Source of the DNA: JBFWQM01 sp050249455
Lineage (GTDB): Bacteria > Pseudomonadota > Alphaproteobacteria > MPNO01 > VGEU01
Assembly (NCBI GenBank): GCA_050249455.1
Contig: JBFWQM010000012.1
Span: 1 to 44,958, forward strand
Direction of reading: 5' to 3'
DNA: 44,958 nt
The notes beneath the pieces are model-generated. The model ran no database searches and was not told the DNA's origin. It worked only from the letters and a program-made list of their open reading frames with translations. The translations under genes were made by a program, and so were the position numbers. Shown in pieces: positions 32,924 to 39,743 of this stretch; the first letter of the stretch is position 1; every line of letters begins with the position of its first letter.

Positions 32924-34021
32924 ATGACCGCACCGATCCCCTTCGCGCGACGGCCGCTGCGCATCGTCCACGTCGGCTCGTTCCCGACCCGGATCAAGGG
33001 CGCCTTCATCCATGGCGCGGCGCAGAAATTCAGTAACGGGCTGACGCGGTTGGGGCACTACGTTGTGAACTTCGGCGACCGCGAGCATGCGCGCGCCGCC
33101 TCGGTGGTCGGGTTCCGCCAGCTCGGCATCGCTCAGACCAACAAGGCGCTGATCCGGCTGTGCCGCGAGGTGATGCCCGACGTCTTCCTGCTCGGCCACG
33201 CCGACCTGATCGCTCCCGAGACCGTCGCCGCCGTCCGCGACGTCGTGCCCGGCGTGCGGATGGTGCAGTGGAACAACGACGGCATGTTCGATGCCGGCAA
33301 CGTGGCGCGGCTCAAGGCGCGGATCGGGCTGTTCGACGTCACGTTCATCGCCGCGGCGGGACCGGAGGCGGCGCCGCTTCTGGGCCTCGGCGCGCCGGTC
33401 GCCTACTTGCCCAACCCGGTCGATCCGTCGGTGGAGCGCGGCCGCGCCTTCCTGCGCGACGACCTCGGCAGCGACCTCCTTTGCCCGGTCGGGAAGGGCG
33501 GCGAGGTGCGCTACCATTGCGGCCACGCGCGGACGCCGGAGGACCTGATCGGCCGCATCCGGCGCGATATTCCGGGCCTGCGCTGCGCGATTCCGGGTAT
33601 GTTCGGCCAGCCTTACGTGCTCGGCCACCGCTACCAGGCGCTGCTCGAGGACGCGCGGATGGGGCTCAACCTGAGCAAGCACAACGACCACCACCTCTAT
33701 TCGTCCGACCGGCTCGCCCACCTGATGGGCAACGGCGTGCTCGCCTTCGTCGACCGGGCCACCGGGCTTGACCGGTTCTTCGCCGACGACGAGGTCGCGT
33801 TTTATGCGACGGAGGACGAGCTGGTCGCCACGCTGCAGGCGCTGCACGGCGACGACGCGCGCCGCCGGCGGATGGCCGGCAACGGATGGCGCACCTGCCA
33901 CGCGCTGTTCGGCGAGCGCCGGCTGGCCGGCTACATGCTGGCCGCCGCCTACGGCGAGCCGGTCGCCGGCCGCTATCCGTGGCCGACCGTGCTGCCCGAG
34001 GCGGCGCCGTGCTCGCGCTGA
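32924..34021 (+). CDS. CgeB-like glycosyltransferase
   Basis: 365 residues. The N-terminal half opens LRIVHVGSFPTRIKGAFIHG and later has QWNNDGMFD (about 108-116); the C-terminal half contains LNLSKHNDHHLYSSDRLAHL followed by MGNGVLAFVDRATGLDRFF, the sugar-nucleotide-binding pattern of the Glyco_trans_1_2/CgeB group (GT-B fold). Donor and acceptor unknown. The next glycosyltransferase starts inside its 3' end (13-base overlap). It is probably part of a surface-glycan or sugar-modification operon. Confidence 0.82.
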   Translation: MTAPIPFARRPLRIVHVGSFPTRIKGAFIHGAAQKFSNGLTRLGHYVVNFGDREHARAASVVGFRQLGIAQTNKALIRLCREVMPDVFLLGHADLIAPETVAAVRDVVPGVRMVQWNNDGMFDAGNVARLKARIGLFDVTFIAAAGPEAAPLLGLGAPVAYLPNPVDPSVERGRAFLRDDLGSDLLCPVGKGGEVRYHCGHARTPEDLIGRIRRDIPGLRCAIPGMFGQPYVLGHRYQALLEDARMGLNLSKHNDHHLYSSDRLAHLMGNGVLAFVDRATGLDRFFADDEVAFYATEDELVATLQALHGDDARRRRMAGNGWRTCHALFGERRLAGYMLAAAYGEPVAGRYPWPTVLPEAAPCSR

Positions 34022-34971
34022 ACGAGCCGCCGGCCGCCGCGGTGCGCACGCCCGTCGTCAAGGTCTGCATCCTGACCTACGACCGCCCGGCGCTGCTGGA
34101 GCGCTGCCTGCGCACGCTGGACGCCCAGGCGTTCACGCGGATGCCGGCGCCGGACCTGCATGTCGCGGTGATCGACAACCACCCGACCCCGACGGTGACG
34201 GCGGAGGCGGTCGGGCGCGCCGTGCGGCGCTGGCCGTTCACCGTGCTGCACCAGCCGGTGCCTGGTATCGCGGTCAGCCGCAACGCCGCGATGGTGGCGG
34301 CCGAGCCGCGCGACGCCGACTTCATCGCCTTCATCGACGACGACGAATACGCCGCGCCGCAGTGGATGGAGGAGCTGCTGCTGGTCCAGGCGGCGACCGG
34401 CGCCGCGGTGGTGTCGGCGCCGTGCACGCCTCTGATCCCCGACGACGCGCCGGCGTGGTTCACCCGCTCGGGTATCGGCCAGCCGCCGGTCAAGCCCGAC
34501 CGGACGCCGGTCAGCGGCGCCGCCACCAACAACGTGCTGTTCGCGCGCGCGCTGCCGGCTCAGGGCCTGCGCTTCGAGGAGGACCTGAGCCTCTGCATGG
34601 GCGAGGACACGCTGTTCTTCGAGGACGCCCGCCGCGCCGGCTTCCCGATGGCCTGGGCCGCCAACGCGATGGTCTACGAGGAGGTGCCGCGACGGCGGAT
34701 GTCGTCGATGTGGCTGATCCGGCGCTGGCTGTCGTTCGGCTATACTCAGCGCTACGTGCTGCGCCGGCGCATGGGCCGCGCCGCCGCCTACGGCCATCTC
34801 GCGTTCCACGGGCTGCGCCGCACGCTTGCGGGCCTGACCTTCGTGCCTGTCCTACTTGTCGCGCCGCTGGTCGGCTGGGACATCGTGATGAAGCGGATCC
34901 ACCATTTCTGCCGCGGGCTGTCCATGCTGCTGGCCGTGTTCGGCGTCTACGCGGGCGAGCGCAAGCGTTGA
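34009..34971 (+). CDS. Family 2 glycosyltransferase
   Basis: 320 residues from a GTG preceded by GAGGCGG. GT-A fold: VCILTYDRPALLERCLRTLD at the N-terminus, the DxD-type motif in FIDDDEYAAPQWMEELL (near residues 105-121), and the GEDTLFFEDARRAGF region with catalytic base. A hydrophobic segment near the C-terminus (about 282-297, FVPVLLVAPLVGWDIV) tethers it to the membrane. It likely transfers a sugar from a nucleotide donor to a lipid- or protein-linked acceptor. It overlaps the CgeB-like gene by 13 bases and is followed after 39 bases by a methyltransferase. Confidence 0.9.
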   Translation: MLALNEPPAAAVRTPVVKVCILTYDRPALLERCLRTLDAQAFTRMPAPDLHVAVIDNHPTPTVTAEAVGRAVRRWPFTVLHQPVPGIAVSRNAAMVAAEPRDADFIAFIDDDEYAAPQWMEELLLVQAATGAAVVSAPCTPLIPDDAPAWFTRSGIGQPPVKPDRTPVSGAATNNVLFARALPAQGLRFEEDLSLCMGEDTLFFEDARRAGFPMAWAANAMVYEEVPRRRMSSMWLIRRWLSFGYTQRYVLRRRMGRAAAYGHLAFHGLRRTLAGLTFVPVLLVAPLVGWDIVMKRIHHFCRGLSMLLAVFGVYAGERKR

Positions 34972-35010
34972 CCGGCGCGCACGGAACCCGGCGGCGCGAC
35001 CGCGGCTGAC

Positions 35011-35679
35011 GTGTTCGCGCAGGAAGCCGCGTGGATCGCCGCCGCGCTCGCCCGCCTGCCGGCGGCGCGGCTGAGCCCGCTGCTCAACCTCGGCAGCTCG
35101 GACCGCGCGTTCCGCGAGGTCCAGCAGCCGTGGATCGCGCGCGAGCTGTTCGCGCCGCTGGCCGCACGCGGCGTGCGCGTCGTCCACAGCGACCTGAAGG
35201 AAGGCGAGGGGATCGATGTCTCCGGCGACGTGTTCGACGACGCGGTGTTCCAGGCGCTGAAGGCGCAGCGCTTCGGGGCGCTGCTGTGCTGCAACATCCT
35301 GGAGCACGTCACGGGACCGGAAGGCCTGGCGCGGCGCTGCGAGGATCTGGTCGCAACCGGCGGCATCATCGTCGTCACCGTGCCGCGCAGCTACCCGCAC
35401 CACCGCGATCCGATCGACACCATGTTCCGTCCCGCGCCGGCGGGGGTGGCGGCGCTGTTCGCGCGCTGCCGGGTGATCGAAAGCGCGGTGATCGAGCCGG
35501 GCTCCTATCGCGACGAGGTGCGGCGGCGGCCGTGGATCCTGCTGCGCCACGTGTTCCGCGCGCCGTTCCCGTTCGTGGGCTACCCGCGCTGGAAGCTGTC
35601 GATGAAGAAGCTCTACTGGCTCGTGCACCCCTACCAGGTCACCTGCGTGGTACTGGAGCGCGCCCCCGATCAGGCGTAG
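35011..35679 (+). CDS. SAM-dependent methyltransferase
   Basis: 222 residues from a GTG. It has a class I Rossmann layout: LLNLGSSDRAFRE (about 24-36) is motif I with an unusual Ser-Ser-Asp instead of GxGxG, acidic DLKEG ends strand 2 and CNILEHV is the usual motif at strand 4; VVTVPRSYPHHRDP follows. In surface-glycan loci such enzymes often methylate sugars. It overlaps the opposite-strand DUF6165 gene by 10 bases at the 3' ends. The exact substrate is unknown. Confidence 0.8.
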   Translation: MFAQEAAWIAAALARLPAARLSPLLNLGSSDRAFREVQQPWIARELFAPLAARGVRVVHSDLKEGEGIDVSGDVFDDAVFQALKAQRFGALLCCNILEHVTGPEGLARRCEDLVATGGIIVVTVPRSYPHHRDPIDTMFRPAPAGVAALFARCRVIESAVIEPGSYRDEVRRRPWILLRHVFRAPFPFVGYPRWKLSMKKLYWLVHPYQVTCVVLERAPDQA

Positions 35680-36104
35680 CTGCGTGCCTCGCGCACGCGG
35701 GCGCCGAGCAGCGCGTTGATGCGCTCGCGGATCGCGGCACGGCGGTCGCTTGCCCGCTGCACCGCCCGCGCCAGGGCGATGAAGTCCGGCCCGAAGTCCT
35801 GCTCCGCTTCGTATGCGCGCAGGCGCCGGCCGATGTCGCACGCCCGCGCGTTGATCTGCTTCATCTCGGCGACCAGCCGGTCGAGCGCCGGGCAGTCCGG
35901 CAGGGCCTTCTCGCGTGCCGCGTGCAGCCGTTCCAGCTCATCCGTGGCCTCGCGCATCAGCGCCGGATCGCGGCCGAAGGAGACCTCGACCTCCAGCAGC
36001 GTGATCCGGTCGATCAGGGCGCCGGGCGAAATCTCGACCGGCACCGCTTCGACGCGCGGGGCGTCGCTGGCGACGATCCGCCGGAACAGCGAGTTCGACT
36101 TCAT
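35670..36104 (-). CDS. DUF6165 protein
   Basis: 144 residues; the ATG at 36104 overlaps the TPR gene stop (ATGA) and has GGAG upstream. The pattern PVEISPGALIDRITLLEVEV near 22-41, then EMKQINARACDIGRRLRAYE, and a DFGPDFIALARAVQRASDRRAAIR to VREARSYA ending are the signature of DUF6165. This small helical protein is often next to TPR-type glycosyltransferases. Function unknown; a regulatory or assembly partner is plausible. It is coupled to the TPR-glycosyltransferase gene. Confidence 0.85.
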   Translation of the reverse strand: MKSNSLFRRIVASDAPRVEAVPVEISPGALIDRITLLEVEVSFGRDPALMREATDELERLHAAREKALPDCPALDRLVAEMKQINARACDIGRRLRAYEAEQDFGPDFIALARAVQRASDRRAAIRERINALLGARVREARSYA

Positions 36105-37711
36105 CGGCGGATCTCCGTCAGCGCGCGCGCCAGCCGCGATGCGACGCCGGCCCAGTCGCCCGGCGCGGTCTGGCGGTAGAGCCGCGCGGTGGGGTACCAC
36201 GGCGTCGTGTCGTCGATCAGGCCCCAGCGCCAGTCCGGCACGTAGGGCAGCATGAGCCACAGGTTCGCGCCCAGCGCGCCGGCGAGGTGCGCCGCGGCGG
36301 TATCGGGCGCGATCACGACGTCGAGGTTGGCGATGACCGCGGCTGTTTCCAGGAACGCGCCCTCGTCGCCGGGCCGGTCCGCCGCCTCGACGCGCTCGAC
36401 GGCCCACGGCAGCGCCTCGCGCTGCTCGACACCCGGGCCGGCCTGCAGGGCGATCAGGCGCACGCCCTCCACGGCGGCGAGCGGCGCCAGCGCCGCCAGC
36501 GGCACCGAGCGGCGGCGGTCGGCGCGATGGTTGGGGTTGCCCTGCCAGACCAGGCCCACCCTGAGGCCCGGCCCGGCGAGCCGTTCGGCCCAGCGCCCGC
36601 GCCGCGCCGGATCGGCAGCGAGATAAGGCTGCGCTGGGGCATAGGGCGCGTCGTCGCCCAGGAGGTGCGGCAGCGACATCAGGGGCGCCTGGACGTCGTA
36701 GGCGGGCAGCGGCTCCATGCCGCCGGCGAGCCGCGCGTCGCCCGTCGCCGGGGCGAGGAGGGGAAGCAGCCGGTCGGGGGCGAGGAACACGACATCGCCG
36801 CCCAGCGCCGCCAGCCGCGGCAGGTAGCGGACGAACTGCATCGTGTCGCCGATGCCCTGCTCGGCATGGACCAGGAGGCGGCGGCCGTCCAGCGGCGCGC
36901 CGTCCCAGGCGGCCCCCTCCATCGCGCGGATCGCGAAGCCGGGCAGGCGCCGCCGCGTCTCGTGGAGCGCGAAACCCGCGCGCCACTCCCCCCCGAGCAG
37001 GCGCGTCAGGCCGAGGTTCCAGGCGGCGTCGTCGAAGCCGGGGTCGAGCCGCAGCGCTTCCTGCAGGTGATCGGCCGCGTCGCGCAGGCGGCCGATCTCC
37101 TTCAGCGCGATGCCCATGTTGGCGTGCGCGCGCGCGTGTGCCGGCAGGCGCACCAGCGTGCGCGCGAACGCGACGGCCGCGTCCTCGAACCGGCCGGCGG
37201 CGAGCAGCGCGGTGCCGTAGTTGTACTGGATCTCCGGGTCGTCGAACGCGATGAACGCCGCCTGCGCCAGGCAGTCGATCGCAGGGTCGACCTGGCCGAG
37301 CCCGAGATAGGTGTTGCCCAGGTTCGACAGCGCGGCGGCGGACGACGGCAGCATGCGCGCCACGTCGGCGTGGTGCGCCAGCGCCTCCTGCAGCCGGCCG
37401 CACGCCTTCAGCGCATTGCCCAGGTCGCAGCGGATCGCCGGGTCGCCGGGCCGCGCGCCGGCCGCCTCGGTCAGCAGCGCCACCGCGCGCTCGACATGGC
37501 CGCGGCCGTCCTCGACCAGGCCGAGCAGGTGCAACGCGCCGGCATCGTCGGGACGGCTGCGCAGGATCGCCCGGCACAGCCGCTCCGCCTCGTCACGCCG
37601 CCCGCGGTCGAAATGCGCGCGCGCGGCGGCCAGCCGTCCGGACGTCGCCGAAGCCGGCCGCTGGGGGGAAGTCTGCCGTCTGGCGGCGCGCACGATGGCC
37701 GGATCCCGCAA
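36101..37711 (-). CDS. TPR-glycosyltransferase fusion (GT41/GT9-like)
   Basis: 536 residues from a TTG at 37711; a GTG 18 bases further in is possible. About six to seven TPR units span residues 25-260 (for example ALSNLGNTYLGLGQVDPAID and ALKEIGRLRDAADHLQEALR). The C-terminal half (about 275-530) is a glycosyltransferase-like domain with HAEQGIGDTMQFVRYLP, the GLVWQGNPNHRADRRRS region and VIAPDTAAAHLAGALG, motifs of the ADP-heptose transferase and O-GlcNAc transferase type. Such fusions glycosylate proteins or flagellar components. Works with the DUF6165 protein downstream. No signal peptide. Confidence 0.9.
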   Translation of the reverse strand: MRDPAIVRAARRQTSPQRPASATSGRLAAARAHFDRGRRDEAERLCRAILRSRPDDAGALHLLGLVEDGRGHVERAVALLTEAAGARPGDPAIRCDLGNALKACGRLQEALAHHADVARMLPSSAAALSNLGNTYLGLGQVDPAIDCLAQAAFIAFDDPEIQYNYGTALLAAGRFEDAAVAFARTLVRLPAHARAHANMGIALKEIGRLRDAADHLQEALRLDPGFDDAAWNLGLTRLLGGEWRAGFALHETRRRLPGFAIRAMEGAAWDGAPLDGRRLLVHAEQGIGDTMQFVRYLPRLAALGGDVVFLAPDRLLPLLAPATGDARLAGGMEPLPAYDVQAPLMSLPHLLGDDAPYAPAQPYLAADPARRGRWAERLAGPGLRVGLVWQGNPNHRADRRRSVPLAALAPLAAVEGVRLIALQAGPGVEQREALPWAVERVEAADRPGDEGAFLETAAVIANLDVVIAPDTAAAHLAGALGANLWLMLPYVPDWRWGLIDDTTPWYPTARLYRQTAPGDWAGVASRLARALTEIRR

Positions 37712-37760
37712 CCCGAAGGAGTGGCGGGAACCCTAGCGCCTTCATCCTTTAGAAATTGTT

Positions 37761-37780
37761 GCGCCCCGCGGCCGGGGCGC
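37761..37780 (-). terminator. Hairpin terminator for the RidA gene
   Basis: GCGCCCC (37761-37767) pairs with GGGGCGC (37774-37780) around a 6-base loop, five bases past the RidA stop. On the minus strand it is followed by AACAATTTCT, a modest T-rich tail. Confidence 0.55.
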
Positions 37781-37785
37781 CCGCA

Positions 37786-38133
37786 TCACTTGGCGGCGAT
37801 GGCCATCATCTCGATCAGGAGGTCGGGCCGCGCCAGCTTGGCCTCGACGGTCGCGCGGGCCGGGGCGTTGGCCTTGTCCACCCAGGCGTCCCATACTTCG
37901 TTCATGGCCGCGAAATTGCCGATGTTGGACAGGTAGATGGTCACCGTGAGCAGCTTCGACTTATTGCTGCCGACGCCGCCCAGCGCGTCCTCGATGCGGG
38001 CCAGGATCTGGCGGGTCTGCCCCTTGATGTCCTCGGCCGGGTTCTGCGCCGTCAGGCCCTGCAGGTAGACGGTGTCGCCGTGCACGACGGCGCGGCTCAT
38101 GCGCGGGCCGGAATCGATACGCGTGATGGACAT
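37786..38133 (-). CDS. RidA-family protein
   Basis: 115 residues preceded by GGGAGG. The conserved PARATVEA segment carries the Arg that binds the carboxylate of the imine or enamine intermediate (near residue 93), and LARPDLLIEMMAIAA is the family C-terminal motif. RidA deaminases clear reactive 2-aminoacrylate released by PLP enzymes. The ending IEMMAIAAK is slightly short of the E. coli form. Other YjgF/Rid subfamilies have different roles. It is divergent from an NmrA-like gene. Confidence 0.93.
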   Translation of the reverse strand: MSITRIDSGPRMSRAVVHGDTVYLQGLTAQNPAEDIKGQTRQILARIEDALGGVGSNKSKLLTVTIYLSNIGNFAAMNEVWDAWVDKANAPARATVEAKLARPDLLIEMMAIAAK

Positions 38134-38222
38134 GGCGCTGCCTCCCGATGTTGCGCCCCGACGCGGGGCCGACGGATTATCGGCACGGGGCCGGCGGCCG
38201 CAAGCGTGAAAGGAGACGGGCG

Positions 38223-39083
38223 ATGATCCTGGTGACGGGCGCGACGGGACGGACCGGGCGGGCCATCGTCGGCGCGCTGGCGGCGCGCGGCGTGGCGGTG
38301 CGCGCGCTGGTGCGCCGGCCCGAGGCGGGCGAGGGAGTGAAGGCGCTGGGCGCCGGCATCACGGTCGCCGTCGCCGACCTGGGCGACGCGGCGGCGCTGG
38401 CGCGCGCCGCGGCGGGTGCGCGCGCGATCTATTACGTCGCGCCCAACATGACGCCGGACGAAGGGCTCTACGGCGCCAACGTGATTGCCGCGGCGCGCGC
38501 CGCGGGGGTGGAGCGCCTGGTGTTCCACTCGGTGCTGCACACCCAGGTGCAGGCGCTGCGCCATCACTGGAACCGCCTGTTCGTGGAGGAGTCGATCGTC
38601 GAGTCCGGCGTGCCCTACACCATCCTGCAGGTCGGCTCGTACATGCAGAACATGCTGCCGGCGTGGCCGCGCATCGTGGAGACCGGCGTGCATGCGATGG
38701 CCTATGGCGTCGACGTGCCGATGAGCCTCGTGGACCTCGACGACGTGACGACCGCGGCGTGCACGGTGCTGGCCGACCCGGCCTATGGCAGCGGCATCTT
38801 CGAGCTCGCGGGGCCCGCGATCACGCTGCGCGACAAGGCGGCGATCCTGTCGAGCCGCCTCGGCCGCCCGGTACGGGCGGAGAAGCTGCCCGCCGAGGCC
38901 GCCATCGAGCACGCCCGCCACGCCGGCGCGGGCGACTTCGCGCTGGAGACCATGCGGCGGATGTTCGCGCACTACGACGTCCACGGCCTGGTCGGCAGCC
39001 CCAAGGTGCTCGGCTGGATCCTCGGCCGCCCGCCGACCGATTTCGACACCTTCGTCCAGCGGGTGGTCAGCCTGCAGAAGTGA
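38223..39083 (+). CDS. NmrA-like NAD(P)-binding protein
   Basis: 286 residues from the ATG at 38223, with AAGGAG before it; the frame is open 75 bases upstream without a ribosome site. The dinucleotide motif is GATGRTG (6-12). No YxxxK dyad is found where SDRs have it, so it is closer to atypical NmrA/HSCARG SDRs that sense NADPH or act as quinone or isoflavone reductases. The GxYxxNMLP segment (near residue 140-148) and PMSLVDLDDVTTAA are typical. It is followed by a palindromic repeat region. Confidence 0.85.
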   Translation: MILVTGATGRTGRAIVGALAARGVAVRALVRRPEAGEGVKALGAGITVAVADLGDAAALARAAAGARAIYYVAPNMTPDEGLYGANVIAAARAAGVERLVFHSVLHTQVQALRHHWNRLFVEESIVESGVPYTILQVGSYMQNMLPAWPRIVETGVHAMAYGVDVPMSLVDLDDVTTAACTVLADPAYGSGIFELAGPAITLRDKAAILSSRLGRPVRAEKLPAEAAIEHARHAGAGDFALETMRRMFAHYDVHGLVGSPKVLGWILGRPPTDFDTFVQRVVSLQK

Positions 39084-39212
39084 GGCGTCTTTCGCCGGCG
39101 CTGCGCGCCGCCCCTCCCCCAACCGCCTTCCGCGAGGGGAGGGGCAAGGATGGCCCTGCCCTTCGACAGGGGAGGGTCGGGAGGGGGTGACGCTGCGGCC
39201 GCGCTGCCGGAC
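39084..39212. repeat. Intergenic palindromic element
   Basis: The gap between the NmrA and GNAT genes holds CCCCTCCCC (39111-39119) with exact inverse GGGGAGGGG (39136-39144), followed by further CCCT.../...AGGG blocks up to 39190. The same style of CCCTCTCC/GGAGAGGG arms occurs in the larger element at 43560-43740, suggesting a dispersed repeat family. It lies between convergent genes, where it may also act as a bidirectional terminator. Confidence 0.55.
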
Positions 39213-39653
39213 TTACAAATCCCGCACCATGTGCACGTGCGGGATGCCGACCTCGTCATAGGGGTCGCTGTCAGCGGCGAAGCCGAGGCCGCGATAGAAA
39301 TCGGCGACGTAGAGCTGGGCGCTGAGCTCCACGCGGCGCATGCCTTCGGCCGCGGCGTCGTCGAGAAGGCATTGCATGATCCGCCGGCCGATGCCGTGAC
39401 GCCGCGCTTCGGCGAGGACCGCGACCCGCTCCACCTTGATCCGGCCGGGGCCGAGGCCGCGGATGCGGGCGGTGCCGACCACCCGGCCGTCCCGCACGGC
39501 CACGTAATGGACCGCCGCCGCATCGCGGCCGTCGAGCTCGATCTCGGGGGCGATGCCCTGCTCGCCGATGAACACGGCGCGGCGGACGGCGAATGCATCC
39601 GCCGTGTCGCCGCCGGGGCCGATCCGCCTGATCTGGAACGATTCCGAGTTCAT
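39213..39653 (-). CDS. GNAT N-acetyltransferase
   Basis: 146 residues from the ATG at 39653; the open frame extends 54 bases upstream without support. Fold markers: FIGEQGIAPEIELDGRD (about 28-44) as in the ElaA/YjdJ-like group, VERVAVLAEARRHGIGRRIM, which holds the acetyl-CoA-binding R/QxxGxG/A motif in ARRHGIG (about 82-88), and YVADFYRGLGFAADSDPYDEVGIPHVHM at the C-terminus, the ElaA-style ending. Acceptor unknown. Converges on the NmrA gene. Confidence 0.92.
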   Translation of the reverse strand: MNSESFQIRRIGPGGDTADAFAVRRAVFIGEQGIAPEIELDGRDAAAVHYVAVRDGRVVGTARIRGLGPGRIKVERVAVLAEARRHGIGRRIMQCLLDDAAAEGMRRVELSAQLYVADFYRGLGFAADSDPYDEVGIPHVHMVRDL

Positions 39654-39743
39654 CGCCGAGAGTCCTAGCGCGCCGCGCGGCGCATGCCTACCGCGACGTT
39701 GCGGCATGGACGCGGCCGGGGCGTCCGTCTACATTCCGGCGCC

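Noticed and set aside
30884..33901. 1005-codon antisense frame across the membrane protein and glycosyltransferase
   Set aside because: No recognisable domain and composition typical of shadow frames; the plus-strand genes have motifs.
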